The translations under genes and the position numbers were made by a program. The notes beneath the pieces were generated by a model. The model was not told where the DNA came from. It worked only from the letters and a program-made list of their open reading frames with translations, and made no database searches. DNA of 64,000 nt, taken from Modicisalibacter ilicicola DSM 19980 (GTDB taxonomy: Bacteria; Pseudomonadota; Gammaproteobacteria; Pseudomonadales; Halomonadaceae). Of the stretch, positions 10,780 through 22,207 are shown one piece after another. The stretch is from positions 330,940 to 394,939 of the forward strand of contig NZ_FQUJ01000003.1 in the NCBI RefSeq assembly GCF_900128925.1. The letters are read 5' to 3'. Each line of letters starts with the position of its first letter. Position 1 is the first letter of the stretch.

Positions 10780-10802
10780 CTGGCGCTTCCCGAAAGCGCC
10801 AG
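10780..10802. other. Perfect 9-bp hairpin after mrcA without a T tract
   Basis: CTGGCGCTT and AAGCGCCAG are separated by CCCGA, 60 bp after the mrcA stop. There is no following T run on either strand, so it is not a standard rho-independent terminator. It may shape the 3' end of the mrcA transcript. Confidence 0.5.
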
Positions 10803-10832
10803 CATGACGACGAGAAACCAGGAGCTTTCGAC

Positions 10833-11582
10833 ATGCCACGCGTCAGGCTGGCAGCGACGCTACTCATCAGCGCCTTGCTGCATAGCACCTCAGTGCATGC
10901 CGCCTCGTTCTATGCCCCACCCGCGCCCGAGGACGACGCGCCGGTTTTCAGTGGGCAGGCGGAGCTGGGCTACACCCATCTCTCGGGCAACACCGATAGC
11001 GAGACCCTCATCGCCAAGGGCCGTCTGACCTGGTTGACAGGTCGCCTCACCCACAGCCTGCGCGGCGAGACCCGCAAGGTCGAGGAAGACGATGAGACCA
11101 GTGCCGAACGGTACCTGCTGGCCGGTCGCGAGCGCTACGACTTCGATGGGCCGCATTACCTGTTCGGCTTTGCGCGCTGGGAGAGGGACCGCTTCAGCGG
11201 CTATCGCTATCAGACGACCCTGATCGGCGGCTACGGGCGGCAACTGCTCACCGGCCCCACGCACACCCTGTCGGTCGAGGCGGGCCCGGGCTACCGGCGT
11301 GATGCCCTGGAGAATGGCGAGGTCAAGAACCTGGCGGTGGGCTACGGCGCACTGGATTATGAATGGGAGATTTCCGAGGGAACGAACTTTCAGCAGGAAC
11401 TGTCCGTGGAAGGCACCCGGGAGAATGTCACGACCCGCTCCTTCACCGCCATCACGACCCAGCTCAACGCCAGCCTGGCGCTGCGCATCTCTCACGAGAT
11501 CAAGAACAATTCCGACCCGCCGGACGACGCCGAGGTGGACACGGACAGGACCACGGCGGCCTCGCTGCTCTACAATTGGTGA
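10833..11582 (+). CDS. DUF481 family outer-membrane protein (YdiY-like)
   Basis: This is a 249-aa predicted outer-membrane beta-barrel of the DUF481 family. It has a signal peptide ending near residue 23 (V-H-A before A-S-F), a pattern of alternating amphipathic strands and an aromatic C-terminal residue (Trp249), as expected for BAM-inserted barrels. The family hallmark Y-T-H-L-S-G-N-T-D-S sits near the mature N-terminus, and the C-terminal S-H-E-I-K-N-N-S-D-P-P segment is also typical. A strong AGGAG site precedes the ATG. The function of the family is unknown, and acid or salt-induced expression has been reported for relatives. It converges on maeB with a 42-bp gap. Confidence 0.88.
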   Translation: MPRVRLAATLLISALLHSTSVHAASFYAPPAPEDDAPVFSGQAELGYTHLSGNTDSETLIAKGRLTWLTGRLTHSLRGETRKVEEDDETSAERYLLAGRERYDFDGPHYLFGFARWERDRFSGYRYQTTLIGGYGRQLLTGPTHTLSVEAGPGYRRDALENGEVKNLAVGYGALDYEWEISEGTNFQQELSVEGTRENVTTRSFTAITTQLNASLALRISHEIKNNSDPPDDAEVDTDRTTAASLLYNW

Positions 11583-11624
11583 GCGGACGAGGCCGCTGCC
11601 TGCCCGCTTCCCGGCGGGGTTCGA

Positions 11625-12896
11625 TCAGTTCCCGTAGACGTCATCGACGCTCGTCAGGGGATAGTGGGCGGGATAGGGGCGCCGCGCCACCCCGGAATCC
11701 ACCGCGGCCTGGGCAACGGCGGAGGAAACCCGGTCGAGCAGACGCGCATCCAGGGGCGTGGGAATGATGTAGCCGGGCCCGAATTCCAGCGACTCGACCT
11801 CGTAGGCCTCGAGCACCTCCCGGGGCACCGGCTCGCGCGCCAGGTCCTTGATGGCGTGCACCGCGGCGATCTTCATCTCCTCGTTGATGCGCGTCGCACG
11901 CACATCCAGAGCGCCCCGGAAGATGAACGGAAACCCCAGCACGTTGTTGACCTGGTTGGGATAGTCGGAACGCCCGGTGGCCATGATCACGTCACTGCGG
12001 GTCTCGTCGGCCACATCGGGGTGAATTTCCGGGTCCGGATTGGAACAGGCGAAGACCACCGGATTGGCGGCCATTTTCGAGAGCTGCTCGGGACTCAGCA
12101 GATTGGGGCCCGAGAGGCCGACGAACACATCGGCACCCTCGATCGCTTCATCGAGGGTCCGCAGTGGCGTCTGGGTGGCGAACATCGCCTTGTACTGATT
12201 GAGGTCGCTGCGACCGCTGTGGATCACGCCCTTGCGATCGATCATGTAGATGTTCTCGGCCCGGGCCCCGCAGGACACCAGCAGTTTCATGCAGGCGATG
12301 GCCGCCGAGCCGGCGCCCAGGCAGACGATGCGTGCCTGCTCGATCCGCTTGCCGGCGACGTCCAGGGCGTTGAGCATGCCCGCCGCCGTGACGATGGCCG
12401 TGCCGTGCTGGTCGTCGTGGAAGACCGGAATGCTGCAGCGCTCGATCAGGGTGCGCTCGATCTCGAAGCATTCCGGGGCCTTGATGTCCTCGAGGTTGAT
12501 GCCTCCCCAGGTATCGGCGATGCGTGCCACGGTATCGATGAAGGCCTGGGGGCTTTCGGCATTGATCTCGATATCCACCGAATTGATGCCGGCAAAGCGC
12601 TTGAACAGCACCCCCTTGCCTTCCATGACCGGCTTGCTGGCGAGAGCCCCGAGATTGCCGAGTCCCAGTATCGCCGTGCCGTCGGAGATGACCGCCACCA
12701 GGTTCCCCTTGCCGGTGTAGAGGTAGGCATTTTCGGGGTCCCTGGCGATTTCCCGCACGGGTTCGGCAACGCCCGGGCTGTACGCCATCGACAGATGCTT
12801 GGCAGAGGTGGTCGGCTTGGTGATTTCGATCGACAATTTACCCGGTATCGGCTGGGAGTGATAATCGAGCGCCGCTTGCTTCTTAGCGTCTGTCAT
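11625..12896 (-). CDS. maeB: Malic enzyme, short form (malate to pyruvate)
   Basis: This enzyme oxidatively decarboxylates malate to pyruvate with reduction of NAD(P). The 423-aa protein contains the malic N-terminal domain (Y-S-P-G-V-A-E-P, and the catalytic-lysine region G-N-L-V-A-V-I-S-D-G-T-A-I-L-G-L-G) and the Rossmann domain with G-A-G-S-A-A-I-A. The metal site segment F-H-D-D-Q-H-G-T-A-I is present. E. coli MaeB (about 759 aa) carries a phosphotransacetylase-like C-terminal half. Here the protein stops cleanly without it, so it resembles the shorter bacterial malic enzymes. Cofactor choice (NAD or NADP) cannot be fixed by eye. The symbol is by similarity only. Confidence 0.9.
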   Translation of the reverse strand: MTDAKKQAALDYHSQPIPGKLSIEITKPTTSAKHLSMAYSPGVAEPVREIARDPENAYLYTGKGNLVAVISDGTAILGLGNLGALASKPVMEGKGVLFKRFAGINSVDIEINAESPQAFIDTVARIADTWGGINLEDIKAPECFEIERTLIERCSIPVFHDDQHGTAIVTAAGMLNALDVAGKRIEQARIVCLGAGSAAIACMKLLVSCGARAENIYMIDRKGVIHSGRSDLNQYKAMFATQTPLRTLDEAIEGADVFVGLSGPNLLSPEQLSKMAANPVVFACSNPDPEIHPDVADETRSDVIMATGRSDYPNQVNNVLGFPFIFRGALDVRATRINEEMKIAAVHAIKDLAREPVPREVLEAYEVESLEFGPGYIIPTPLDARLLDRVSSAVAQAAVDSGVARRPYPAHYPLTSVDDVYGN

Positions 12897-12981
12897 GAGT
12901 GCTGTCCGGTTGGCCGCGAGGAATTCTCGTTCAGAGTATAGAAAAAAAGCTCATATAACAACGACGCTTAACTTTCTGATT

Positions 12982-13009
12982 ATTATAAATTATTCGCAAA
13001 ATACAGAAA
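12982..13009 (-). promoter_or_regulatory. Probable maeB promoter in an AT-rich island
   Basis: Read on the minus strand, TTTCTG (13004-13009) and a perfect TATAAT (12982-12987) are 16 bp apart. They lie in a strikingly AT-rich stretch (about 12940-13030) within otherwise GC-rich DNA, 86 bp before the maeB ATG. Confidence 0.5.
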
Positions 13010-13081
13010 CCATTTCCAAGAAACACGCCAACTTTCTGCCACCCGAGCCAGCGTCAGGCTCGCTCGCCGATGCACTGCACG

Positions 13082-13106
13082 AAAAAACCCGCCATGGCAG
13101 GCGGGT
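13082..13106 (-). terminator. Rho-independent terminator of rpmE
   Basis: On the minus strand ACCCGCC and GGCGGGT form a 7-bp stem with a 6-base loop, followed directly by a run of Ts. It begins 26 bases after the rpmE stop and ends its transcript before the maeB promoter region. Confidence 0.9.
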
Positions 13107-13131
13107 CTCGTCGGTCCAAGCATAACGCAGA

Positions 13132-13347
13132 TCAGTTACGCTTCATGGCGGCGCCGAAACGCTTGTTGAAACGCTCGACACGGCCGCCGGTGGTCGCCTG
13201 CTTCTGTTTGCCAGTGTAGAACGGGTGGCAATTGGAGCAAACATCCACGAAGAAATCTTCGCCAGCGGTGGTGCCGATCTCGTGAGTGGCACCGCAGGAG
13301 CAGGTCGCGGTGACCTTCTTGTAATCCGGATGGATACCTTGTTTCAT
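13132..13347 (-). CDS. rpmE: 50S ribosomal protein L31 (zinc-binding form)
   Basis: L31 bridges the large and small subunits at the ribosome's central protuberance. The 71-aa product keeps four cysteines (Cys16, Cys18, Cys37, Cys40; C-S-C and C-S-N-C), so it is the C+ zinc-ribbon form rather than the YkgM-like zinc-free form. The start at 13347 (M-K-Q-G-I-H-P) is the family N-terminus; a longer upstream opening is not coding. It is divergent from priA and has its own promoter and terminator. Confidence 0.97.
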   Translation of the reverse strand: MKQGIHPDYKKVTATCSCGATHEIGTTAGEDFFVDVCSNCHPFYTGKQKQATTGGRVERFNKRFGAAMKRN

Positions 13348-13470
13348 CTGAAGCCTCATTGAGCTGTATGCCGCCACCTGGTCCAGGCCAGGCACCGCAC
13401 ACGGGTTGTGAGATAACCGGTTTCCCCTGAGCGCCCGATGGCAACGGCCCCGGCCGCTCGAAGGGTGCAC

Positions 13471-13498
13471 ATTGTAGCAGAGCTATTGCCGGAGACAA
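13471..13498 (-). promoter_or_regulatory. Probable rpmE promoter
   Basis: On the minus strand TTGTCT (13493-13498) and TACAAT (13471-13476) are separated by 16 bp. They are placed 124 bp before the rpmE start and abut the priA start codon on the other strand. Confidence 0.5.
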
Positions 13499-13499
13499 A

Positions 13500-15737
<2,238 letters not shown>

Positions 15738-15764
15738 GAACTTGCCCCAGGAAGGCCTTAGAGG

Positions 15765-15793
15765 TTTAAAGCCGGTCGGCAATTGTCGATAAT
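15765..15793 (+). promoter_or_regulatory. Probable argS promoter
   Basis: TTTAAA (15765-15770) and GATAAT (15788-15793) are spaced by 17 bp, about 100 bp before the argS start codon, in the gap after priA. Confidence 0.5.
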
Positions 15794-15895
15794 GGCCGAC
15801 TACGTTTGACGAACGACGATCCCTCGCTGCCGCATCGACGCCCACGGCGCATCGTCGACCATTCGCCAGGGCGACAGGACACCGCACGCATCCTC

Positions 15896-17581
15896 ATGAA
15901 AGACACCATCACTTCACTGCTCGACCAAGCACTTGCCACGCTCAAGCAGCAAGGAATCGTGCCCGACGATGTCCACCCGACGTTCAAGGTCGAGGCGACC
16001 CGGGACAAGGCCCACGGCGATTACGCCAGCAACCTGGCCATGCTGCTGGCCAAGCCGTCGCGCAGGAAGCCACGTGAGCTCGCCGAAGCCCTGATCGAGG
16101 CCCTGCCGACGAGCGCCGCCGTGGAGAAGGTCGAGATTGCCGGTCCCGGCTTCATCAACTTCTTTGCCGCCACCGACGCGGTGGCCCAGATCGTGCCGAC
16201 GGTGCTCGATGCCGGCGACAGCTTCGGGCGCAGCCTGGCGGGTGCCGGCGAGAAGGTGCAGGTGGAATTCGTCTCGGCCAACCCCACCGGCCCCCTGCAC
16301 GTGGGCCACGGCCGCGGTGCGGCGATCGGCGATTGTCTGTGCCGCCTTCTGGAAGCGACCGGCTTCGAGGTGACCCGGGAATTCTATTACAACGATGCCG
16401 GCGCCCAGATCACCAACCTGGCCCTGTCGGTGCAGGCTCGCATCAAGGGGCTGACACCGGAAGATGACGCCTGGCCCGAGGACGGCTATCGCGGCGACTA
16501 CATCCGCGACATCGCCGAGAGTTATCTCGCCGGCGACACCGTCGATGCCGACGACCAGCACGTCACCGCGGCCGCCGATCCCGAGGATCGCGAGGCCATA
16601 CGCCGCTTCGCGGTGGCCTACCTGCGCCGCGAACAGGACCTCGACCTCAAGGCCTTCGGTGTCGAGTTCGACGTCTACTTCCTGGAGTCCTCGCTGTACC
16701 GCGACGGCAAGGTCGAAGAGACGGTGCAGCGGCTCGTCGATCGTGGCCATGCCTACGAGGAGGATGGCGCCCTGTGGCTGCGCACCACGGACTTCGGCGA
16801 CGACAAGGATCGCGTCATGCGCAAGCGGGACGGCGACTATACCTATTTCGTTCCCGACGTGGCCTACCACCTCGACAAGTGGCAGCGCGGCTTCGCCCGG
16901 GTGGTCGACGAACAGGGCGCCGACCACCACTCCACGGTGACCCGGGTGCGCGCCGGCCTGCAGGCCCTCGAGGTCGGCATCCCCGAGGGATGGCCGGACT
17001 ACGTGCTGCACCAGATGGTGCTGGTGACCCGCTCGGGGGTGGAGGTGAAGCTTTCCAAGCGGGCCGGCAGCTACGTCACCCTGCGCGACTTGATCGACGA
17101 GGTAGGGCGCGATGCCACCCGCTATTTCCTCGCCGCCCGACGTGCCGACTCGCAGCTCACCTTCGACATCGACCTGGCCCGTTCCCGGTCCAACGACAAC
17201 CCGGTCTACTACATCCAGTATGCCCATGCCCGGGTGTGCAGCGTGATGCGCAAGGCAGACGTCGATGGACGACCCTTCGACCTCGAACTGGCCAGGCAGC
17301 ACCTGGCGCTGCTCGAGGAAGAGCAGGAAAAGGCACTGATGAATCGCCTCGCCCGCTTTCCGGAGGTGGTGGCGCATGCCGCGGCCAGTCGCGAACCCCA
17401 GCAGATCGCCCAGTACCTGCAGGAGCTCGCTGCGGATTTCCATACCTGCTACAACGCCGTCAAGGTCATGGTCGACGACGACGCCTTGCGCAATGCACGC
17501 CTGGCGCTGGGCCTGGCGACCCGTCAGGTGATCCGCAACGGCCTGGACCTGCTGGGTGTCGGTGCCCCGGAGGAAATGTAA
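15896..17581 (+). CDS. argS: Arginyl-tRNA synthetase
   Basis: ArgS charges tRNA-Arg with arginine. The 561-aa class I synthetase has an N-terminal Add1 tRNA-recognition domain and the signature [14 protein letters not shown], which contains the HIGH-type motif H-V-G-H. The second signature is present as K-L-S-K-R-A-G, and the C-terminal DALR anticodon-binding domain ends the protein. The ATG at 15896 (M-K-D-T-I) fits the family start, but no strong ribosome site precedes it; a TTG 30 codons upstream gives an atypical extension. It is followed 3 bp later by a SPOR-domain gene. Confidence 0.96.
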   Translation: MKDTITSLLDQALATLKQQGIVPDDVHPTFKVEATRDKAHGDYASNLAMLLAKPSRRKPRELAEALIEALPTSAAVEKVEIAGPGFINFFAATDAVAQIVPTVLDAGDSFGRSLAGAGEKVQVEFVSANPTGPLHVGHGRGAAIGDCLCRLLEATGFEVTREFYYNDAGAQITNLALSVQARIKGLTPEDDAWPEDGYRGDYIRDIAESYLAGDTVDADDQHVTAAADPEDREAIRRFAVAYLRREQDLDLKAFGVEFDVYFLESSLYRDGKVEETVQRLVDRGHAYEEDGALWLRTTDFGDDKDRVMRKRDGDYTYFVPDVAYHLDKWQRGFARVVDEQGADHHSTVTRVRAGLQALEVGIPEGWPDYVLHQMVLVTRSGVEVKLSKRAGSYVTLRDLIDEVGRDATRYFLAARRADSQLTFDIDLARSRSNDNPVYYIQYAHARVCSVMRKADVDGRPFDLELARQHLALLEEEQEKALMNRLARFPEVVAHAAASREPQQIAQYLQELAADFHTCYNAVKVMVDDDALRNARLALGLATRQVIRNGLDLLGVGAPEEM

Positions 17582-17584
17582 GCC

Positions 17585-18256
17585 ATGGCCAGCCGCACGA
17601 CGACCCGCAGGTCGAGCCAGCGCCCACGTCCCAAGGGCGCGACCACGCGACGCTCCCCACGCAAGAAGCAGGGCGGTGGCGTGAGCATACCCGGCTGGTT
17701 GTGGGGGCTCGGCGGGCTCATCGCCGGCTTTGCGTTGTCGCAGTACTTCCAGGAGACCGCCCCGCCCATGGCCACCGTGGTGCCCAAGCCCACCAGCACT
17801 CAGGGCGCCTCGCGACAGGCCGCATCCGACGACGACCGGGCGGCCGCCGAGGAAGAGGCTCGCATGCCGACCTTCGAGTTCTACACCCTGCTGCCGGAAT
17901 CCGAGGTCATCGCCCCCAAGGTCGACGACGTGCAGGGCACCCCGGCGACCGCGGCGGTCGCCGACGTGGTCGAAAGCGACTCGGCCGTCAAGGAGCCCAG
18001 GGTCGCTGCGGACCAAGGTGGCAGCTACATGCTGCAGGCGGCCTCGTTCAAGAACGCCGCCGATGCCAAGCGTCTGGCAGGTCGGCTCAAGGACTTCGGC
18101 CTGCTGGCCAAGATCACCGAGGTCAAGGCCCAGGGCAACCAGACCTGGCATCGCGTTCAGGTCGGCCCCTACCAGGACACCCGGGAGCTCAACCGTGCCC
18201 AGGACCTGATGGTGACCCAGGGGATCGAGCCGTTGATGATCAGGTTGCAGGACTGA
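17585..18256 (+). CDS. SPOR-domain cell-division protein (FtsN-like)
   Basis: This 223-aa bitopic protein has a very basic N-terminal cytoplasmic tail (about 30 residues) and one membrane helix near 36-54. A low-complexity periplasmic linker rich in Ala, Glu and Asp follows, and then a C-terminal SPOR domain (about 144-222) that by family knowledge binds denuded septal peptidoglycan. It begins 3 bp after argS, and argS followed by an FtsN-like gene and hslVU is a common gammaproteobacterial order. The layout fits FtsN, but the essential FtsN periplasmic motif could not be confirmed by eye, so no symbol is given. Confidence 0.85.
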   Translation: MASRTTTRRSSQRPRPKGATTRRSPRKKQGGGVSIPGWLWGLGGLIAGFALSQYFQETAPPMATVVPKPTSTQGASRQAASDDDRAAAEEEARMPTFEFYTLLPESEVIAPKVDDVQGTPATAAVADVVESDSAVKEPRVAADQGGSYMLQAASFKNAADAKRLAGRLKDFGLLAKITEVKAQGNQTWHRVQVGPYQDTRELNRAQDLMVTQGIEPLMIRLQD

Positions 18257-18284
18257 AGTTCTAGCCCCCTTAGTCCTGGCAATG

Positions 18285-18312
18285 CTTGATTTTCCTGCCC
18301 GCCACCCGCACT
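18285..18312 (+). promoter_or_regulatory. Possible heat-shock (sigma-32-like) promoter of hslVU
   Basis: CTTGATT at 18285-18291 resembles the sigma-32 -35 box (CTTGAAA). A C-rich stretch around 18303-18312 (CACCCGCACT) is a weak match to the CCCCAT-type -10. hslVU is a heat-shock operon in E. coli, so the location is right, but the -10 match is poor. Confidence 0.3.
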
Positions 18313-18406
18313 TCCTAGGGTGATTGCGTAACGGGCGTGTGTTTCACGAACGGGCGCCCAAAGTCACCGGGTGGGAGCGATCCCGCCTCGAGGGAGTTTT
18401 CCAAAC

Positions 18407-18925
18407 ATGACGACGATCGTGTCCGTGCGCCGCGGCGATCAGGTGGCCCTGGCCGGCGATGGCCAGGTGTCACTCGGCGATACGGTGATGAAGGGCAATG
18501 CGAGCAAGGTGCGCCGCCTCTACCGTGGCCAGGTGCTGGCCGGTTTCGCCGGCGGCACCGCCGACGCCTTCACGCTGTTCGAGCGTTTCGAGGCTCAACT
18601 GGAGAAGCACCAGGGGCACCTGGTCAAGGCCGCCGTCGAACTGGCCAAGGACTGGCGCACCGACCGTGCCCTGCGCCGCCTCGAGGCGATGCTGGTGGTG
18701 GCCGACAAGCATGCCTCGCTGATCATCACCGGCAATGGCGACGTGGTCGAGCCCGAGCGCGGCATCATCGCCATCGGTTCCGGCGGCAACTACGCCCTGG
18801 CCGCGGCCCGGGCACTGCTGGAGAACACCGAGATCGGCGCCCGGGAAATCACCGAGAAGGCGCTGAACATCGCCGCCGACATCTGTGTCTACACCAATCA
18901 CCACATCACGCTCGAAGAGCTCTAG
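18407..18925 (+). CDS. hslV: ATP-dependent protease subunit HslV (ClpQ)
   Basis: HslV is the proteasome-like peptidase of the HslUV complex. The 172-aa protein begins [10 protein letters not shown]. By family knowledge Met1 is removed to expose the nucleophile Thr2, and K29 and G46-type residues are conserved in the segment that follows. The start at 18407 is supported by an AGGGAG site and the need for Thr at position 2, whereas the upstream in-frame start would bury the nucleophile. hslU follows 7 bp later. Confidence 0.97.
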   Translation: MTTIVSVRRGDQVALAGDGQVSLGDTVMKGNASKVRRLYRGQVLAGFAGGTADAFTLFERFEAQLEKHQGHLVKAAVELAKDWRTDRALRRLEAMLVVADKHASLIITGNGDVVEPERGIIAIGSGGNYALAAARALLENTEIGAREITEKALNIAADICVYTNHHITLEEL

Positions 18926-18932
18926 GCCCATC

Positions 18933-20261
18933 ATGTCCCAATCCCAGATGACGCCCCGTGAAATCGTCCATGCGCTGGACCAGTACATCATCGGCCAGCA
19001 CGACGCCAAGCGCGCCGTGGCCATCGCATTGCGCAACCGCTGGCGGCGCATGCAGCTCGACGACACCCTGCGCCCCGAGGTGACCCCCAAGAACATCCTG
19101 ATGATCGGTCCCACCGGGGTGGGCAAGACCGAGATCGCCCGCCGCCTGGCCAAGCTCGCCCGGGCACCGTTCATCAAGATCGAGGCCACCAAGTTCACCG
19201 AGGTCGGCTACGTGGGGCGCGACGTCGAGTCCATCGTGCGCGATCTGATGGAGATGGCGATCAAGATGGTCCGCGAACAGGCCAAGGAAGAGGTACGCCA
19301 CAAGGCCGACGATGCCGCGGAGGATCGTATCCTCGATGCCCTGCTGCCGCGCCCGAGGGGCAGCGAATACGACAGCGGCCGGGACGACTCCTCGACCCGT
19401 CAGCTCTTCCGCAAGAAGCTTCGCGAGGGTCAGCTCGACGACAAGGAGATCGACATCGAGATCACCCCCCAGTCCGCCGGCATCGATATCATGACCCCGC
19501 CGGGCATGGAGGAGATGACCAGCCAGCTGCAGAGCATGTTCTCCAACCTGGGGCGACAGAAGACCGAGACCAAGCGAGTGGCGGTCAAGGACGCCTGGCA
19601 GCTCTTGCGCGACGAGGAAGCCGCCAAGCTGGTCAACGACGAGGAGATCAAGCGTCGCGCCATCGCAGCGGTGGAAGAGAACGGCATCGTCTTCCTCGAC
19701 GAGCTCGACAAGGTCGCCAAGCGGGGTGAATCCGGCGGCACCGATGTCTCCCGGGAAGGCGTGCAGCGCGACCTGCTGCCGCTGATCGAGGGTTCGACGG
19801 TGTCGACCAAGCACGGCATGATCAAGACCGACCACATCCTGTTCATCGCCTCGGGGGCCTTCCACCTCTCCAAGCCGTCGGACCTGATTCCCGAGCTCCA
19901 GGGCCGCCTGCCGATTCGCGTCGAGCTCGAGGCACTGACCCCGGAAGACTTCCGGCGCATCCTCACCGAACCCTCCGCGTCACTGACCAAGCAGTATCAG
20001 GCGCTGATGGCCACGGAGGGGCTGACGATCGAGTTCACCGACGACGGCATCGAACGCATCGCCGAGATCGCCTATCAGGTCAACGAAGGCACCGAGAACA
20101 TCGGCGCCCGGCGCCTGCACACGGTGATGGAGCGCCTGCTCGAGGAGGCCTCGTTCCAGGGCGGCGACATGACCGGCCCGCTGGTCATCGACACGGACTA
20201 CGTCAACTCCCAGCTCGGCGAGCTGGCGATGGACGAAGACCTGTCGCGGTATATTCTCTGA
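18933..20261 (+). CDS. hslU: HslUV protease ATPase subunit HslU (ClpY)
   Basis: HslU is the AAA+ unfoldase that feeds substrates to HslV. The 442-aa protein has Walker A G-P-T-G-V-G-K-T at 59-66 and an intermediate (I) domain between roughly 110 and 240. Walker B is [10 protein letters not shown], and the C-terminal tail ending L-S-R-Y-I-L inserts into HslV. Length equals the E. coli protein to within one residue. The ATG at 18933 is preferred; another ATG five codons downstream would also begin M-T-P-R-E. Confidence 0.97.
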   Translation: MSQSQMTPREIVHALDQYIIGQHDAKRAVAIALRNRWRRMQLDDTLRPEVTPKNILMIGPTGVGKTEIARRLAKLARAPFIKIEATKFTEVGYVGRDVESIVRDLMEMAIKMVREQAKEEVRHKADDAAEDRILDALLPRPRGSEYDSGRDDSSTRQLFRKKLREGQLDDKEIDIEITPQSAGIDIMTPPGMEEMTSQLQSMFSNLGRQKTETKRVAVKDAWQLLRDEEAAKLVNDEEIKRRAIAAVEENGIVFLDELDKVAKRGESGGTDVSREGVQRDLLPLIEGSTVSTKHGMIKTDHILFIASGAFHLSKPSDLIPELQGRLPIRVELEALTPEDFRRILTEPSASLTKQYQALMATEGLTIEFTDDGIERIAEIAYQVNEGTENIGARRLHTVMERLLEEASFQGGDMTGPLVIDTDYVNSQLGELAMDEDLSRYIL

Positions 20262-20311
20262 TGCATCGTGCGGCGAGCATCGTCTGTTCGCCGCTCCTTC
20301 AGGAGACCAAG

Positions 20312-20695
20312 ATGAGCGCTCCCATCCCCACCCGCGTGCACTACCACCAGCAGGCCCGCGAGCTCGAGCTGGGCTACCCCAACGGCGAGAACTACCGCTT
20401 GAGCGCCGAGTACCTGCGGGTCTTCTCGCCTTCCGCCGAGGTGCGCGGCCACGGCCCCGATACCGCGACCCTGCAGACGGGCATGAAATACGTCGGCCTG
20501 AAGAACATCACCCAGGCCGGCCGCTATGCCCTCAAGCTGCACTTCGACGACGGTCACGACACGGGCCTCTACAGCTGGGACTACCTCTACGATCTGGCCA
20601 CCCACCAGCAAGCCAACTGGGCCGACTACCTGCGCCGCCTGGAAGAGGCCAAGGCCTCCCGGGAACCGCTGGGCATCCCCCTCAAGCAGCTGTGA
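20312..20695 (+). CDS. DUF971 (gamma-butyrobetaine hydroxylase-like N-terminal domain) protein
   Basis: This 127-aa protein consists of one DUF971 domain, the small zinc-ribbon-like fold also found at the N-terminus of gamma-butyrobetaine hydroxylases. It has the motifs L-S-A-E-Y-L-R, G-L-K-N-I-T and [20 protein letters not shown], typical of stand-alone members. The ATG follows a strong AGGAGA site. The gene sits between hslU and ubiE, a position widely conserved in gammaproteobacteria. Relatives have been suggested to help iron-sulfur cluster handling, but nothing here shows that. Confidence 0.85.
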   Translation: MSAPIPTRVHYHQQARELELGYPNGENYRLSAEYLRVFSPSAEVRGHGPDTATLQTGMKYVGLKNITQAGRYALKLHFDDGHDTGLYSWDYLYDLATHQQANWADYLRRLEEAKASREPLGIPLKQL

Positions 20696-20734
20696 AAGTG
20701 ACGAAGTGTCTCTCGCCACCACGAGAGCGAACGA

Positions 20735-20764
20735 AAGACAAATACGCTCACGCGAGGCTACAAT
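20735..20764 (+). promoter_or_regulatory. Possible ubiE promoter
   Basis: AAGACA (20735-20740) and TACAAT (20759-20764) are spaced by 18 bp, 44 bp before the ubiE start codon, in the 113-bp gap after the DUF971 gene. Confidence 0.4.
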
Positions 20765-20808
20765 ATCGCCACTTTCGTTTTTTGGCTCGCGCCCCAGCAA
20801 GGACCGAC

Positions 20809-21555
20809 ATGGACAAACGCACGACCCACTTCGGCTACCAGGAGGTAGCGGTCGAAGAGAAGGCCGCCCGAGTGGCGGATGTCTTTCATTCGGTGGCTGC
20901 CCGCTACGACGTCATGAATGACCTCATGTCGCTGGGCATTCACCGCCTGTGGAAGCGCGTGACCCTGGAACGGGCCGGGGTTCGCCGCGGCCACCAGGTG
21001 CTCGACATCGCCGGCGGCACCGGCGATCTGACCCTCAAGTTCTCCCGCCTGGTCGGCCCCAAGGGTCGCGTGGTACTGGCCGACATCAACCGCTCGATGC
21101 TCGAGGTGGGCCGTGACAAGCTTCTCGATCACGGGGTCGGCGACAATGTCGAATACGTCCAGGCCAATGCCGAGCGCCTGCCGTTTCCCGACAACAGCTT
21201 CGACTGCATCACCATCGCCTTCGGGCTGCGCAACGTCACCGACAAGGAGGCTGCGCTGCGCTCGATGACCCGGGTGCTCAAGCCCGCCGGCCGCCTGCTG
21301 ATCCTGGAGTTCTCCAAACCGCCGAATGCCCTGCTCTCCAGGGTCTACGACAACTACTCCTTCAACGTGCTGCCCAGGATGGGCGAATGGGTCGCCAACG
21401 ATGCCGACAGCTATCGCTATCTGGCCGAATCCATCCGCATGCACCCTGATCAGGAAACGCTCAAGGGGATGATGGAAGCCGCGGGGCTCGAGCGCGTCGA
21501 GTACACCAACATGACCGGAGGCATCGTCGCCCTCCACCGCGGCATCAAGCTGTGA
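20809..21555 (+). CDS. ubiE: Ubiquinone/menaquinone C-methyltransferase UbiE
   Basis: UbiE methylates the quinone ring in ubiquinone (and menaquinone) synthesis using S-adenosylmethionine. The 248-aa class I methyltransferase shows the family marker [14 protein letters not shown], the SAM-binding [12 protein letters not shown], and A-F-G-L-R-N-V-T-D. The ATG at 20809 was preferred over an in-frame opening 39 codons upstream, since it begins the conserved [10 protein letters not shown]. The genes ubiE, ubiJ and ubiB follow each other with a 7-bp gap and then a 4-bp overlap, forming one operon. Confidence 0.97.
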   Translation: MDKRTTHFGYQEVAVEEKAARVADVFHSVAARYDVMNDLMSLGIHRLWKRVTLERAGVRRGHQVLDIAGGTGDLTLKFSRLVGPKGRVVLADINRSMLEVGRDKLLDHGVGDNVEYVQANAERLPFPDNSFDCITIAFGLRNVTDKEAALRSMTRVLKPAGRLLILEFSKPPNALLSRVYDNYSFNVLPRMGEWVANDADSYRYLAESIRMHPDQETLKGMMEAAGLERVEYTNMTGGIVALHRGIKL

Positions 21556-21562
21556 GGATCCG

Positions 21563-22207
21563 ATGTCGCTGACGTCCACACTACTGCTCGGCTGCGCCGA
21601 AAGCACGCTGAACGCCCTGCTCGCCCGGGACCCCGCCGCCCCCTCGCGTCTGCGCCGGCTGGCCGGCAAGCGGCTGCTGCTGCGCCTGGAAAGACCGCGC
21701 TTCGATCTGCTGATGGGCTTCGACGAGCGCGGCCTGACCCTGTTGCGTCCGGATCAGGCCGAGGAGAGCGACGCCGACGCCATCGTCGAAATCGACAGCG
21801 ATGCCCTGAGCGCGCTGCTGGGCGGCGAATCACTGGAACATCTGATGTTCTCCGGGCGCCTGGCGGTGCGCGGCGAGATCGCCTTGCTGGAAGGCGCGCG
21901 CACCCTGTTGATGGACATCGACCTCGACTGGGAAGGGGCGCTGGCGGAGTGGTTCGGCGACCAGCCCGGTCACAGCCTGGCGGAGGGCATGCGGCGCTTT
22001 GCTCGCTTCGGCCTGCGCAGTCAGCGCGAGCTGCGTGCCGACATCGCCGACTTCGTCTTCGAAGAGGCGCGCCTGCTCCCCGGCCAGGGGCAACGCGAGG
22101 CACTGCGCGACTATCTGACCGAGCTCGAAATCGCTACCGACCGTCTCGAGGCCCGCGTGAACCGATTGCAGCGCAAGCTTGCCTCTCGTCAGAAGGACAT
22201 CGCGTGA
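21563..22207 (+). CDS. ubiJ: Ubiquinone biosynthesis accessory factor UbiJ
   Basis: UbiJ is the SCP2-domain lipid-binding subunit of the soluble ubiquinone-synthesis complex and works with UbiK. The 214-aa protein has an SCP2 fold in its first 100 residues and a C-terminal coiled coil (about 170-210) by which UbiJ contacts UbiK. It lies between ubiE and ubiB as in most gammaproteobacteria. Its TGA overlaps the ubiB start as GTGA. Sequence conservation in this family is low, so the call leans on length, domain layout and context. Confidence 0.9.
   Translation: MSLTSTLLLGCAESTLNALLARDPAAPSRLRRLAGKRLLLRLERPRFDLLMGFDERGLTLLRPDQAEESDADAIVEIDSDALSALLGGESLEHLMFSGRLAVRGEIALLEGARTLLMDIDLDWEGALAEWFGDQPGHSLAEGMRRFARFGLRSQRELRADIADFVFEEARLLPGQGQREALRDYLTELEIATDRLEARVNRLQRKLASRQKDIA

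Noticed and set aside
10780-10802. Intrinsic terminator for mrcA
   Set aside because: The 9-bp stem is perfect, but no T tract follows on either strand, so it is listed only as a hairpin.
12940-13030. Horizontally acquired or phage-derived AT-rich island
   Set aside because: It is under 100 bp, lies exactly where the maeB promoter should be and includes a perfect TATAAT, so a promoter region explains it.
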